Assembly (NCBI GenBank): GCA_964392985.1 | Contig: CAYMSF010000009.1 | Coordinates: 1 to 64,000 of the forward strand | DNA length: 64,000 nucleotides | Source: CAYMSF01 sp964392985 | GTDB taxonomy: Bacteria > Verrucomicrobiota > Lentisphaeria > Victivallales > Victivallaceae | Direction of reading: 5' to 3' | Shown here: in pieces, positions 18,190 to 28,275 of the stretch | Position numbering within the stretch: position 1 is the stretch's first letter | Layout: every line of letters starts with the position of its first letter | Program-made: the position numbers and the translations under genes | The notes under the pieces: model-generated | The model's database searches: none | What the model saw: only the letters and a program-made list of their open reading frames with translations | Told to the model about the DNA's origin: nothing

Positions 18190-20244
18190 GTGAAAAAATT
18201 AAAAGTTAAAAACCTTGCAGAAAAATATGCGGTTTCGCCCAAAATAATATTGGAAGAACTGGCGAAAGAGGGCATTGAACTCAAAGGTGCAGCCAGTATC
18301 ATTCCAGTTGACATGACTTCCCTCATTGAAGAACATCTTGATGAAGTATTTGGATATGAACCGGTTGAAGAAGAAAGCGACGAACTGACAAGCCCTTCCA
18401 GAAAAGATAAAAAAAAGATTGTTCAAGTAATACATACACTTGAAGAAGATACCAATAATGAACTGCATTTAAAGCCGCCGATAATCGTTAAAGGCTTGGC
18501 AGAAAGCCTTGGCAAGAAGCCCAATGAAGTTATTAGCGAGTTAATGCGATTAGGTGAACTGTCAAGCATAAACCAGACTATCTCTGAAGAGATAGCCATT
18601 AAATTGTGCCATAAGTTTGGGGTTAAGCTTTGTATCGACCACAGAGAAAAGGATGAACATTCAATCCATGGGCATCAAGAAGAAGAAACTATTTCCAAAT
18701 TTGAACAGGACGAACCTGATTCTGAATCTGACTTGAGCGAACGCCCGCCTGTAGTTACATTCATGGGGCACGTGGATCACGGCAAGACTTCATTACAGGA
18801 TAAAATCAGGAATACAAAAGTCGCAGACGGTGAAGCCGGAAAGATTACTCAGCATATCGGTGCATCTGTTATTAATTTCAAAGGTAAAAGCATTACTTTT
18901 ATTGACACCCCCGGTCATGAAGCATTTACCCAGATGAGAGCACGCGGGGCGAATGCAACAGATGTTGTTGTTCTTGTTGTTGCTGCCAATGATGGTTTTA
19001 TGATGCAAACTGTTGAAGCGCTAAACCATGCTCGCGCCGCAAAAGTACCTTTGATTGTTGCAATTAACAAAATTGATTTGCCCGATGCCAACCCGGATAA
19101 AATAATTCTTCAAATGCAGCAAAATAGTCTTATGAGTGAAGACTGGGGTGGTGATGTTGGTGTAGTCAGAGTATCGGCAAAAACTGGTGCAGGAATTGAT
19201 GACTTGCTTGAGCGCATTTTGATGGAAGCAGAGTTGCTTGAATTGAAAGCGAATCACAAATGCCACGCACGAGGAATTGTTTTAGAATCGCAATTAGAAC
19301 AAGGTTTTGGTCCAACCGCAAGCGTACTAGTACAAAAAGGCAAGCTAAATGTTGGCGATGTTGTCTTGTGCGGTGAATATTTTGGCAAAGTAAAATCATT
19401 GTTGTCTGCCTCCGGGGAAAGAGTTAAAAGTGCAGGTCCCAGCACTCCGGTCAAACTGGTCGGACTTTCTGGCGCCCCCAATGCCGGCTCACAGATGATT
19501 GTCTGCGATAATGAAAAAGAAGCTAGACAGGAAGCGGAACGCCGTGCGGGTCAAAGCAGAAATACTAATTTGTTACAACCTATAATACAAAATCTCGAAG
19601 ATTTGCTAACTAAAATTGGCGAAAACGTTCAGAATGATTTGAAGTTAATTATTAAATCTGACGTAAGAGGTTCAGGTGAAGCAATTATTGATTCGCTTCG
19701 CAAATTGCCATCAGAGAAGGTCAAAATTGACTTAATTATGGCCGGTGTTGGCGCCATTACTGAAAACGACATCATGTTGGCAGCCGCATCGAAAGCAATT
19801 GTTGTTGGATTCCACGTCAGGGTCAATCCTGGAGTAAATGAACTGGCGAAAAAACAACATGTTGAAATTCGTCTATATAGTATCATATATGAATTACTTG
19901 AAGACATCACTGACGCATTGACTGGCAGGTTGGCACCGGATAAACGCGAAAAAGAGGTTGGAACCGCAGTTATTCTCCAAATTTTCGAGTTGTCAAAAGG
20001 ACCAAAGATTTGCGGTTGCCGGGTTGAAAAGGGTAGTGTAAGAGTTGGCGCAAAAGCTAGAGTTTTCAGAAATAAAGAATTAATTTACAATGGTGAAGTT
20101 ATTTCGTTAAGACGCTTTCAAGATGATGTCAAGGAAGTCAAAGTCGGGCTTGAATGTGGAATACGTTTAGACAATTTTATGGATTTTCTGGAAAAAGACG
20201 TCATTGAAGTTTATGACATTGAGTTACAGAAAGCAACACTTTAA
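18190..20244 (+). CDS. infB: Translation initiation factor IF-2
   Basis: 684 residues from GTG 18190, which has GGAAGGA 6 nt upstream. An in-frame ATG at 18163 overlaps the nusA stop but has no SD. IF-2 recruits formyl-Met-tRNA to the 30S subunit. An IF2_N domain (about 1-50), a second IF2_N-like segment (about 95-140), the G domain with GHVDHGKT at 193-200, DTPGHEAF and NKID, then domains II-IV. The N-terminal region is short compared with E. coli (890 residues), and similar to B. subtilis (716). Between nusA and rbfA, as usual. Confidence 0.95.
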   Translation: MKKLKVKNLAEKYAVSPKIILEELAKEGIELKGAASIIPVDMTSLIEEHLDEVFGYEPVEEESDELTSPSRKDKKKIVQVIHTLEEDTNNELHLKPPIIVKGLAESLGKKPNEVISELMRLGELSSINQTISEEIAIKLCHKFGVKLCIDHREKDEHSIHGHQEEETISKFEQDEPDSESDLSERPPVVTFMGHVDHGKTSLQDKIRNTKVADGEAGKITQHIGASVINFKGKSITFIDTPGHEAFTQMRARGANATDVVVLVVAANDGFMMQTVEALNHARAAKVPLIVAINKIDLPDANPDKIILQMQQNSLMSEDWGGDVGVVRVSAKTGAGIDDLLERILMEAELLELKANHKCHARGIVLESQLEQGFGPTASVLVQKGKLNVGDVVLCGEYFGKVKSLLSASGERVKSAGPSTPVKLVGLSGAPNAGSQMIVCDNEKEARQEAERRAGQSRNTNLLQPIIQNLEDLLTKIGENVQNDLKLIIKSDVRGSGEAIIDSLRKLPSEKVKIDLIMAGVGAITENDIMLAAASKAIVVGFHVRVNPGVNELAKKQHVEIRLYSIIYELLEDITDALTGRLAPDKREKEVGTAVILQIFELSKGPKICGCRVEKGSVRVGAKARVFRNKELIYNGEVISLRRFQDDVKEVKVGLECGIRLDNFMDFLEKDVIEVYDIELQKATL

Positions 20245-20256
20245 CGCGGTGGATTA

Positions 20257-20622
20257 ATGGAAAAAGTCGACAGAATCACCCGGGTTAATGAAGTAATGAA
20301 GCGGGAAATCGCAGATATTTTAGAGCGGACCAATATTCATCCAGCCCCTAATAAATTAATATCAGTTACTGCCGTCAAAACGGCTCCTGACCTGCGTAAT
20401 GCTCAAGTTTTTATCAGTGTATTTGGTGTTAAAGAATATCAAATGCGCGAGATTATTGAGCGGCTTAATCATATTCGACATGAAATTCAACGTCAAGTCG
20501 CTAGTGTGGTGGTACTAAAATATACCCCTGTACTGGAATTCAAGCTTGACCGTAAAATTGAATATGGTGACCGCGTAATTTCACTACTTGAGGAACTAGA
20601 GAATGCAAAAGCAGAAAACTGA
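20257..20622 (+). CDS. rbfA: Ribosome-binding factor A
   Basis: 121 residues. Helps late 16S rRNA and 30S maturation. KH-type fold with MKREIADIL near the N-terminus, VTAVKTAPDLRNAQVFISV (KH core) and KYTPVLEFKLDRKIEYGDRV at the C-terminus, all family hallmarks. GGTGGA precedes the ATG by about 5 nt; 12 nt after infB. The end overlaps nrnA by 20 bp. Confidence 0.95.
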   Translation: MEKVDRITRVNEVMKREIADILERTNIHPAPNKLISVTAVKTAPDLRNAQVFISVFGVKEYQMREIIERLNHIRHEIQRQVASVVVLKYTPVLEFKLDRKIEYGDRVISLLEELENAKAEN

Positions 20623-21607
20623 GTCTGAATTGGTTTCAATTGGAAAATTAATTTCTGATTATGATAATTTTTTGATTATCACCCACGAAAATCCGGATGG
20701 GGATGCCATTGGTTCCACCTTTGCCTTATTAAGTTTGTTACATGATAATGGCAAAACAGCAGAAGCATTACTTCCAGAGATTTTACCTGAAAAATATTGT
20801 AGTTTTGTTCCATGTAATTATCGTACAGAGATTACTCCCTACGAGTTGTCAAATTATAATTTTTGTATTGTAGTCGATAATCCCAATCCGGCGCGTACTG
20901 GATTAGGCGATAAACTCACCCTGAGCGATATCAGCATACCTATTTTAAACATCGACCATCATCCGGACAACAAATTATTCGGAAAATATAATTTAGTACG
21001 GCCGGAAATGGCAGCGGCGGCGGAAATTATATTTGTTCTAGCGAAAACAATTCCGCGATGGAAAATAAGCGGTCGTACCGCAACATTGTTATTACTTGGA
21101 ATAATAATGGATACCGGCGGTTTCCGTTTTGACAACACTAATTCAAGAGTGCTTTGCAACGCCGGGGATTTAATTGGATTTAAGGCTGATCACCATGAAA
21201 TTATTACTCAAATGTTTTTTTCCAAACCCCTGCCGCAACAAAAATTTGAAGCAGAATTAATAAATAACCATTTACAAATTGAATGTTCTGGGCGGTTTGC
21301 ATGGTTTTTTGTTCCTGATGAGTTGATATCACGCTACAATATTGATATGCGTAATACGGAAGGAATGATCGAGGTATTGCGCTCCATCCGTGGAACAGAT
21401 ATTGTTGCAGTAATGCAACGACGTGATGATGGGTTTAAAATTTCTCTACGGTCAAAGGATTCCCGTTATTCTGTTGGCGCAATCGCCAGAAAACTTAACG
21501 GTGGAGGTCACGAACTGGCTGCAGGTTGCATCATAAAAAGTTGTTCTTTGGAAAATGCGGGCAATATTCTGCTTTCTTATGTAAAGAGGACTTTAAATGG
21601 GGAATAA
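20603..21607 (+). CDS. nrnA: DHH/DHHA1 phosphoesterase, NrnA-type oligoribonuclease/pAp phosphatase
   Basis: 334 residues. Degrades nanoRNA and may dephosphorylate 3'-phosphoadenosine 5'-phosphate. DHH domain with HENPDGDAIGS near 27-37 and the IDHHPDN motif near 117-123; metal motif DTGGFRF near 170; DHHA1 domain at the C-terminus with SVGAIARKLNGGGH-type sequence near 290-305. It sits between rbfA and truB as in many Firmicutes and PVC genomes, with overlaps on both sides (20 bp and 11 bp), so translation is probably coupled. Confidence 0.9.
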   Translation: MQKQKTESELVSIGKLISDYDNFLIITHENPDGDAIGSTFALLSLLHDNGKTAEALLPEILPEKYCSFVPCNYRTEITPYELSNYNFCIVVDNPNPARTGLGDKLTLSDISIPILNIDHHPDNKLFGKYNLVRPEMAAAAEIIFVLAKTIPRWKISGRTATLLLLGIIMDTGGFRFDNTNSRVLCNAGDLIGFKADHHEIITQMFFSKPLPQQKFEAELINNHLQIECSGRFAWFFVPDELISRYNIDMRNTEGMIEVLRSIRGTDIVAVMQRRDDGFKISLRSKDSRYSVGAIARKLNGGGHELAAGCIIKSCSLENAGNILLSYVKRTLNGE

Positions 21608-22349
21608 TCCGACGAAACACCGTTTACCAGTATTTGAACAACACGGGATACTGCTTGTTGATAAACCTGCGGGGTGGACCAGTTTTGATGTGGTCGGTTT
21701 CTTACGGTCTAACTTTAACATCCCCAAAATTGGTCATTGTGGTACACTTGACCCTGCAGCAACAGGCCTCTTAGTGGTAGTCATCGGCAAATTCACAAAA
21801 TTAAGTGAAAAATTCAGCGGAGAAGACAAAACTTACGAATCAGTCATTTTATTCGGGGTTGAAACAGATTCACTGGACATGGACGGGAAGATAACAACCA
21901 GTAACGATGTCAAGGAAATAGACGAGTGTAAAGTTAGAAATATAATAAATGGATTTACAGGCATCAGTGAGCAAATACCACCAATGGTTTCTGCCATAAA
22001 ACAAAACGGCAAAAGACTATATTCCTTAGCACGGCAGGGAATTGAAGTTGAACGTGAACCACGCACAATTAACATTCAACAAATTGACATAAACGAAATC
22101 TACCCTCCATATGCTAAAATTACCGTCAAATGTTCAAAAGGAACCTATATTCGGGTTCTATGTTCAGACATTGGCAAGAAGGTTGGTTGCGGTGCAGTAT
22201 TATACGCTCTTCGCCGGACTCAAAGCGGAATCTTTAAACTTTGTGATGCAATCACTATTGATACTTTAAAAACATGGTCACAAAATGATTTAAGCAATCA
22301 AATGCAAAAAATTCTGTTAGATAATATCGCTATTCATCAAGGCAAATGA
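21597..22349 (+). CDS. truB: tRNA pseudouridine-55 synthase
   Basis: 250 residues. Makes pseudouridine 55 in the T loop of tRNAs. GILLVDKPAGWTSFDVV near the N-terminus and the catalytic Asp in GHCGTLDPAATGLL (about 48-61) are present, with YxSxxxxGVETDSLDMDG and SCSKGTYIR-type motif (CSKGTYIRVL) near 180. Shorter than E. coli TruB (314) and without the C-terminal PUA extension. Last gene of the nusA operon; convergent with the DUF2079 gene 6 bp away, with no clear terminator. Confidence 0.95.
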   Translation: MGNNPTKHRLPVFEQHGILLVDKPAGWTSFDVVGFLRSNFNIPKIGHCGTLDPAATGLLVVVIGKFTKLSEKFSGEDKTYESVILFGVETDSLDMDGKITTSNDVKEIDECKVRNIINGFTGISEQIPPMVSAIKQNGKRLYSLARQGIEVEREPRTINIQQIDINEIYPPYAKITVKCSKGTYIRVLCSDIGKKVGCGAVLYALRRTQSGIFKLCDAITIDTLKTWSQNDLSNQMQKILLDNIAIHQGK

Positions 22350-22355
22350 CCAACG

Positions 22356-23900
22356 TCAATTTTGAAAAACATTTCCCGTTTTGTTACGGCAAAAAAGAAA
22401 AATACCGTCCTGTTTAAAAACACATGTATAGTCTTTAGAACGGATTAATTCTGAAAAACGGCGACTGACCTGGTCAATGTCCAAACCAATAGATGTTCTG
22501 GCATCAAACAAGTACATGTCACATTTTTCCGGTCCTGGCAACCGGTAAACTTGATTAGTGCGCAGAAAATAAACACCAAGATTATTCTGTGTTGCAATAG
22601 AACACCCTGCAGGAATTTGTTTCCGCAATTCATGAAACAACATAGCGTGTTCCAGATCAAACAATTTAAAATTATGCAACGGCATAGATAACAAACCAAT
22701 TTGATATTCCGGAACATATTTATGAATATAATTATGGTATGTTACAAAAGGCAGATCACAAAAACAAATATGGACCATTACCATTAACCATAAGGCACTG
22801 CGAATCCAAATTTTATATATAATCCTATATCGTGATTTGCACCAGAATCTCAAGGTTCTCAATCCATACAAAGCAGCAATGGGCGTCACCGCAATTACCG
22901 CGGAACTATAGTGACTCATCAAATATTGTTGATGCGGGAATGTCGTGCAAAATTGAATAAAAACTACCGGACATAACAACAGAACAAAAACACGCCAATT
23001 AAGTAAAGGCAATAAAGCAAACGGTAGCAATACACTTAATAAAACCATCAGTGAGGTAACTGAAAAACACCGGGAAATAACAAACAAAAAATTATTTACC
23101 GATCCGTAAAAACTTCCATCAAGTATTTGCGGGAACCGGCTGTAATGTTGATAATTTGCCCCGATTGTCATAGGGAACCATATCTTAATAATTAATAGTC
23201 CCCACAATATTCCAGCAGCGATTAGAATAGCGCCATAATTTCTGGTTTTACGTTTTAACAATAATAATAAACCAGTTGCGGCTACTGGTATAATGAAGTC
23301 CTCTTTTATCATAGGGATACAAACCATAATGACACAAAACAACGTCATTTTTCTCTTTATAAATGCCAGCCACGCACTGAAAAAAAACAGTGGGAAGATG
23401 CATTCGATATGAAAATCATAAAGTACAATCCGTGAATAATATGGATTGAGAAGATACATCAAAGTCAGAAGTATGGGAACACTTGAGCTGCGAAAATACC
23501 GCTGTGTGATGAAAAATAAGGGAACGGCAGCCAGGCACATCAATAATGATTGAAAAATTATTAAAATAAACGGACTGTCAAACAACCAATATAATGGGGC
23601 GATTAGCAATATTGCCGGGGAAAAATGGTCAAATGGTCCGCGAAAATCATACATAAAACCTTTACCTGATATGGTATTATGTAACATTGAATCATAAATC
23701 CCGAAGTCCCAAAGTCCGAAATATAATGCATAATATTTTAAAATACCCAAACCTGAATACACTACGAATACAACAGCAATAGATGAATAAATAATGATAG
23801 AGATGGTACGCGATGACAGTTTAGGTCTGGAACGCCAGCATAAAATGGTTGGGATTATCGTAGCAAAAACTGCAATTAGTACTGCTGAAAAATAACTCAC
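22356..23900 (-). CDS. DUF2079 multi-pass membrane protein
   Basis: 514 residues with about 11-12 TM helices. The first loop contains GLWDFGIYDSMLHNTISGKG and, soon after, GPFDHFSP, matching the DUF2079 family, GT-C-like membrane proteins of unknown function. An envelope glycosyltransferase role is suggested by fold only. GTG start with AAAGG about 8 nt upstream. Convergent with truB. Confidence 0.8.
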   Translation of the reverse strand: MSYFSAVLIAVFATIIPTILCWRSRPKLSSRTISIIIYSSIAVVFVVYSGLGILKYYALYFGLWDFGIYDSMLHNTISGKGFMYDFRGPFDHFSPAILLIAPLYWLFDSPFILIIFQSLLMCLAAVPLFFITQRYFRSSSVPILLTLMYLLNPYYSRIVLYDFHIECIFPLFFFSAWLAFIKRKMTLFCVIMVCIPMIKEDFIIPVAATGLLLLLKRKTRNYGAILIAAGILWGLLIIKIWFPMTIGANYQHYSRFPQILDGSFYGSVNNFLFVISRCFSVTSLMVLLSVLLPFALLPLLNWRVFVLLLCPVVFIQFCTTFPHQQYLMSHYSSAVIAVTPIAALYGLRTLRFWCKSRYRIIYKIWIRSALWLMVMVHICFCDLPFVTYHNYIHKYVPEYQIGLLSMPLHNFKLFDLEHAMLFHELRKQIPAGCSIATQNNLGVYFLRTNQVYRLPGPEKCDMYLFDARTSIGLDIDQVSRRFSELIRSKDYTCVFKQDGIFLFCRNKTGNVFQN

Positions 23901-24152
23901 AACTGTTTACCTTTATTATTGATTTCACAAATCAACTTTAAAGATATACATATTCATTAATATTTGCAAACTTTCTGAGTTTATAACTTCGATTTATTCA
24001 ACGCAATAATCTAAACAACCGCTTGATTTATAGTATTTTCCAGCTAAATTATGTGTTTATTATATTCTAGCTGGATGTGTGGTTTGTGGGTTAGTTTCCA
24101 TGGCCATTCCCGTCAAGCAATTCAAAACAATCAACTATTTCCGGAGGATTAC

Positions 24153-24770
24153 ATGAATAAATTGGTAGTATTATTGGTAGCTGTTTTTTGCAGTATTAGT
24201 ATTCAAGCGCAAGAACTTTCTCAAAATGCGATACCAACCAAACCGGTTGATGAAAAAAGTAAGCAACTTGCAGAAAAATTATTGATAGCAACCAAGGTCG
24301 ATGAGAATATAACCCGGACGATGGCAGCGATAAAAAAATCCCAGATGGCGGCGTTGTCCAAACAATTTACAGGTGCGCAACTGCAAAATGCCGGAGAAAT
24401 TTCTGAGGCAGTCGGGGCAATAATGGAAAAAGAATTGTGCTGGGATAAATTAAAAGAACCACTTGTAAACACTTATGCGGAAGCTTTCAGTGCGGAAGAA
24501 CTCGAAGCACTGATTAAATTTTACGAATCCCCAATCGGACGAAAAATAGTTGAGAAACAACCGGAACTGCAACGTAAATCTATAATGATGATGCAACGCA
24601 TCTTCATGCAAATAGCACCTAAAATAACGAATATCACAAAAGAACTTATTGAAAAACAAAAGGCTTCTGTGATTGCAGCGCAAAAAGCTATCGGAACGAC
24701 CGTCCCGATTAAACCAGTTGACTCGACGGTTAAAACACCGGATATTAACACGCCGGCGCCAGCGAAATAG
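24153..24770 (+). CDS. DUF2059 secreted protein
   Basis: 205 residues from ATG 24153, which has GGAGG 5 nt upstream; the frame stays open upstream but without support. A signal peptide (hydrophobic 4-15, cleavage after AQA-like residues near 18) precedes a helical DUF2059 domain (about 95-165), with YAEAFSAEELEALIKFYESPIGRK, a recognisable signature of that family. The C-terminus is Pro/Thr/Lys-rich. Function unknown; probably periplasmic. Confidence 0.85.
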   Translation: MNKLVVLLVAVFCSISIQAQELSQNAIPTKPVDEKSKQLAEKLLIATKVDENITRTMAAIKKSQMAALSKQFTGAQLQNAGEISEAVGAIMEKELCWDKLKEPLVNTYAEAFSAEELEALIKFYESPIGRKIVEKQPELQRKSIMMMQRIFMQIAPKITNITKELIEKQKASVIAAQKAIGTTVPIKPVDSTVKTPDINTPAPAK

Positions 24771-24879
24771 GAGTGTTCTCTCTACTCATTAATAAGTAAT
24801 ATACGTCATGTAATGATGTATGATATCGGTTTATAGCGTAATCTGTGGTAAATATCAAATAATAAAATATCGCAATAAT

Positions 24880-25356
24880 ATGACTGAAAAAAAAACTACA
24901 TTACGCAGGGTAATTTCCGGCGGACAAACCGGGGTTGACCGTGCCGCACTTGATGCCGCAATGACATGCGGATTTAATACCGGCGGTTGGTGTCCGAAAG
25001 GAAGACAAGCTGAGGACGGGATAATTCCAGAGAAATATCCGCTGAAAGAAACCAAGTCTTCGCTCTATCAGGAACGGACAAGACTTAATGTCAAAGACTC
25101 GGAAGGAACTCTTTTGCTTTGCACCAGCGAATGTTCAGGTGGAACAGAACGCACTCGTATTGATGCTGAGAAACTGCACAAAAAATATTTAATTCTTAAT
25201 CCAAACGATGCAGATGCGGAAAGCAAACTTTCAACATTTATTCAAACAAATAAGTTACGCGTATTGAATGTAGCCGGACCAAGAGAAAGTTCATCCCCTG
25301 GAATTTATCTAACTGCATTCAATTTCTTAACAAAATTCTTGAGCGGTATAAAATGA
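24880..25356 (+). CDS. YpsA/putative molybdenum-carrier-like Rossmann protein
   Basis: 158 residues. The N-terminal VISGGQTGVDRAALDAAM is the signature of the Pfam 'putative molybdenum carrier' family, related to SLOG/LOG nucleotide-binding Rossmann folds. GGWCPKGRQAEDG, a glycine-rich stretch (GTLLLC) and a C-terminal NVAGPRESSSPGI loop fit. Start chosen at ATG 24880 to match the family; 24820 is also open, and neither has a clear SD. Overlaps the IMPase gene by 4 bp. The molybdenum role is weakly supported for the family; nucleotide-derived ligand binding is likely. Confidence 0.8.
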   Translation: MTEKKTTLRRVISGGQTGVDRAALDAAMTCGFNTGGWCPKGRQAEDGIIPEKYPLKETKSSLYQERTRLNVKDSEGTLLLCTSECSGGTERTRIDAEKLHKKYLILNPNDADAESKLSTFIQTNKLRVLNVAGPRESSSPGIYLTAFNFLTKFLSGIK

Positions 25357-26192
25357 ATTGCTGGGATATTAATAAATTATTACCATTGCTGAAAAAATGC
25401 GGTGATATTGCTTTGAAGCATTATGGCAATCCCACGTTAGAAATAAAAAGTGACAACACCGTTGTAACGCTGGCAGACAAAGAAATCGAACAACTGCTTG
25501 CGCTTGAGTTTGATCGCCCCGAGGAATCTGTTTATTTATTGGGTGAGGAAACGATTAAATCCCGGGATATAGAATATTTGAATAATGCCTTGCACCAAAC
25601 ATGCTGGATTGTTGACCCGATAGATGGCACTGCGCCATACTCAATTCACCTGCCGGTATGGGGAATTTCAATCGCATATATGAAGAATGGCATCATTAGT
25701 GAGGGAGCACTATATTCTCCAGCAACCGGCGAATTGACAATCACCTCTGGCAATACAGTTTTTGCCACGAAAAACTCATTAATTGCCACTGATTTGATTC
25801 CTTTTCATGGTGTTAAAAAGTTAGCTGACAAACATGGAATCATCGGCATATCTCAGCATACTGCGAAAAAAGCAATTATCAATCTGACCAATCAAGTATT
25901 TGCCTGGAGCGGTTGCGTCGCGTCATTTCAACATCTGATCTCCGGTAAATTGCTTGGTTATATCGTTGGCGCAAAACTTTGGGATATCGCAGGCGCATTG
26001 CCGATTATGGAAAAGTTGGGGTTTTACATTATCGGCAACAACGGCAAAGACGTTACGACAAATATCAAAGATGGTTCCTTCAATTTGGAATTGAATAGTG
26101 ACCGATGCTGGGATTTGAACGGTTATGCAATAGCAGCCTCAGAGTTATCTGTTATTGAATATATTAATAATAATTTGGAATTAAAAATATAA
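25353..26192 (+). CDS. Inositol-monophosphatase-family phosphatase (CysQ/IMPase-like)
   Basis: 279 residues. Metal-dependent phosphatase: GEE near 63-65, DPIDGT near 88-93 and WDIAGALPIMEK near 210 are the three metal-site motifs. Possible substrates are 3'(2'),5'-bisphosphate nucleotide or inositol-1-phosphate; the sequence does not settle this. Coupled to the upstream gene by an ATGA overlap. nrnA (above) may share pAp as a substrate. Confidence 0.85.
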   Translation: MNCWDINKLLPLLKKCGDIALKHYGNPTLEIKSDNTVVTLADKEIEQLLALEFDRPEESVYLLGEETIKSRDIEYLNNALHQTCWIVDPIDGTAPYSIHLPVWGISIAYMKNGIISEGALYSPATGELTITSGNTVFATKNSLIATDLIPFHGVKKLADKHGIIGISQHTAKKAIINLTNQVFAWSGCVASFQHLISGKLLGYIVGAKLWDIAGALPIMEKLGFYIIGNNGKDVTTNIKDGSFNLELNSDRCWDLNGYAIAASELSVIEYINNNLELKI

Positions 26193-26196
26193 AATT

Positions 26197-27576
26197 ATGA
26201 GCAGAACACAAAAAACTAACCGTAGTACCCGACGTAATATTTTTATTGTCAGTTTGGGTTGCCCAAAAAATTTTGTAGACACGGAGGTTATTGCCGGACA
26301 TCTGATAACGGCAAATTGGGGAATAACCCTGTCAGAATCTGATGCTGATGCATATCTGATTAACACCTGTGCATTCATCCAACCGGCACGCGATGAAGCA
26401 TCTGAAGCAATTGAAAATGCAATAAAGTGGAAATCACACAAACCGGCACGACGACGTATTATTATTTGTGGCTGTCTAATCCAATGGGACAAAGAATTAA
26501 CGTTCAAAAACAAGTTTCCACAAGTTGATTTATGGGCCGGAATAGATTTCATTCCTAAAATAGGCCATGCCCTTAATGAACTTTTTCAAACAATTGCGCT
26601 TGATGTTGAACCCCAAACGCATAATTGTGAACCGGCGTTCCTGTATGATGAAAAAATGCCGAGACTCAAACTTACGTTGCCGCATATCGGTTATCTTAAG
26701 ATAGCCGAAGGGTGCAATAACTGTTGCACCTATTGTACAATTCCATCTATCCGTGGCAAGTTGCACAGTCGCAGCATTGCTTCAGTAAAACAGGAAACAA
26801 CCGATCTCCTCCGTAGCGATACAAAGGAATTGATGATAATAGCTCAAGATGTAACTGCTTTTGGTCAAGATCATCGTGATTTGATGGAAACGTTGGCTGG
26901 ATTATTGCGGGAACTGGATAATTTTGATGGCAAATACTGGTTAAGGTTAATGTATACCCACCCGGCTCATTTTACCGATGAACTGATTAACGTGATTGCC
27001 ACAGCAAAACACGTCATCCCTTATATCGATATGCCGATTCAACATATTGATGACTTTATCCTTAATAAAATGAAGCGGCAGATAAATGGGGAAGGAATTC
27101 GAAAACTCCTGAAAAAACTCCGGCAAGCAATTCCTGAAATTGCGATTCGAACTACACTGATTACCGGCCTGCCTTATGAAGGAGAAACTGAATTTTTGAA
27201 GCTTGTAGAACTGGTTGAAGAACAAAAATTCCATCGGCTTGGCGTCTTCCCATATTACCCGGAAACGGGGACGCCTGCGGCGACGATGCCTCGCCCTGCA
27301 ACAGAAATAGCGACAGAACGCGCCGAACAGTTACTTAAAATACAAGCAAAAATTTCATTAAAACGCAATCATTCACTTGCCGGGGAAAAAATTGATGTTA
27401 TTGTTGATAGTGTAAATGATGAATATGCAATCGGACGAACTTATATGGATGCACCGGAGATTGATAACCGGGTGATTATTAGAAAGCCCGGCAGATTGAA
27501 GTGTGGCAAATTTGCTCGTGTTATTATAACCGGTGGCAGTGAATATGACCTTGAAGCTAAATTAAGCAGGGATTGA
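26197..27576 (+). CDS. rimO: Ribosomal protein S12 methylthiotransferase
   Basis: 459 residues. Radical-SAM enzyme that adds a methylthio group to Asp of ribosomal protein S12. The UPF0004 N-terminal domain has the RimO signature SLGCPKNFVDTE (about 16-27) plus INTCAF and CGCL Cys for the second cluster. The radical-SAM motif is C173-x3-C177-x2-C180. A C-terminal TRAM domain (about 388-459) completes it. The SLGCPKN motif separates it from MiaB. 5 nt after the IMPase, 5 nt before pgsA. Confidence 0.95.
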   Translation: MSRTQKTNRSTRRNIFIVSLGCPKNFVDTEVIAGHLITANWGITLSESDADAYLINTCAFIQPARDEASEAIENAIKWKSHKPARRRIIICGCLIQWDKELTFKNKFPQVDLWAGIDFIPKIGHALNELFQTIALDVEPQTHNCEPAFLYDEKMPRLKLTLPHIGYLKIAEGCNNCCTYCTIPSIRGKLHSRSIASVKQETTDLLRSDTKELMIIAQDVTAFGQDHRDLMETLAGLLRELDNFDGKYWLRLMYTHPAHFTDELINVIATAKHVIPYIDMPIQHIDDFILNKMKRQINGEGIRKLLKKLRQAIPEIAIRTTLITGLPYEGETEFLKLVELVEEQKFHRLGVFPYYPETGTPAATMPRPATEIATERAEQLLKIQAKISLKRNHSLAGEKIDVIVDSVNDEYAIGRTYMDAPEIDNRVIIRKPGRLKCGKFARVIITGGSEYDLEAKLSRD

Positions 27577-27580
27577 ATTT

Positions 27581-28180
27581 ATGAAGTATAATGTCCCAAA
27601 TGCATTGACAGTTGGCAGGATTGTCATAGTTTTTATTTTCCTGATTCTTGCCAATATCAGTGAGAATGCCTATATTTCGGCAAATTCAATACATATTATA
27701 CGAATTATTGCCTATGTCCTTGCTATACTGGCGGGAATAACAGATATTCTTGACGGTTATATTGCAAGGAAATATAACCAAATCACCGATTTCGGAGCAT
27801 TAATGGATCCGCTTGCTGATAAGGTTTTTGTTACTGCAGCAATGCTGATGATGGTAGAGTTTAATTATATGCCGGCATGGATTGCAGTAGTCGTTATTAC
27901 AAGGGAATTTCTAGTTACCGGTCTCAGAATGTTGGCTATTCAAAAAGGACAGGTTATTTCTGCAGACCGCTGGGGAAAACTTAAAACGGCGTTGCAAATG
28001 CTTATGCTGGCCATTGCCGGTGCTTCATGGGTAGGAATGTTTGACATACGTCGAGACATTTTCTACGGCATCAACATATCACTTATTTGGACATTTTTTC
28101 TGTGGGGTATCGTTATTATAACCACATTTTCCGGTATTGGTTATTTTGTCCGCCACCGCAATCTCTTCGATAATCGCTAA
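27581..28180 (+). CDS. pgsA: CDP-diacylglycerol-glycerol-3-phosphate 3-phosphatidyltransferase
   Basis: 199 residues. Integral membrane enzyme making phosphatidylglycerol phosphate from CDP-diacylglycerol. CDP-alcohol phosphatidyltransferase motif D-G-x2-A-R-x8-G-x3-D-x3-D is present: DGYIARKYNQITDFGALMDPLADK, split about residues 65-88. Four or five TM helices. Coupled to rimO (5 nt). Confidence 0.93.
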   Translation: MKYNVPNALTVGRIVIVFIFLILANISENAYISANSIHIIRIIAYVLAILAGITDILDGYIARKYNQITDFGALMDPLADKVFVTAAMLMMVEFNYMPAWIAVVVITREFLVTGLRMLAIQKGQVISADRWGKLKTALQMLMLAIAGASWVGMFDIRRDIFYGINISLIWTFFLWGIVIITTFSGIGYFVRHRNLFDNR

Positions 28181-28275
28181 CAGGGTTATAATGGTTTGAA
28201 AGATTAAAATAATCAATCGCCAGCAATCCATTTGTAAAACTGTACCGATTCAACCTGTTTTCGCTATATCTGGAA

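Noticed and set aside
26181..26552. 123-codon minus-strand frame in rimO
   Set aside because: Antisense to a complete rimO gene; no SD or homologue motif.
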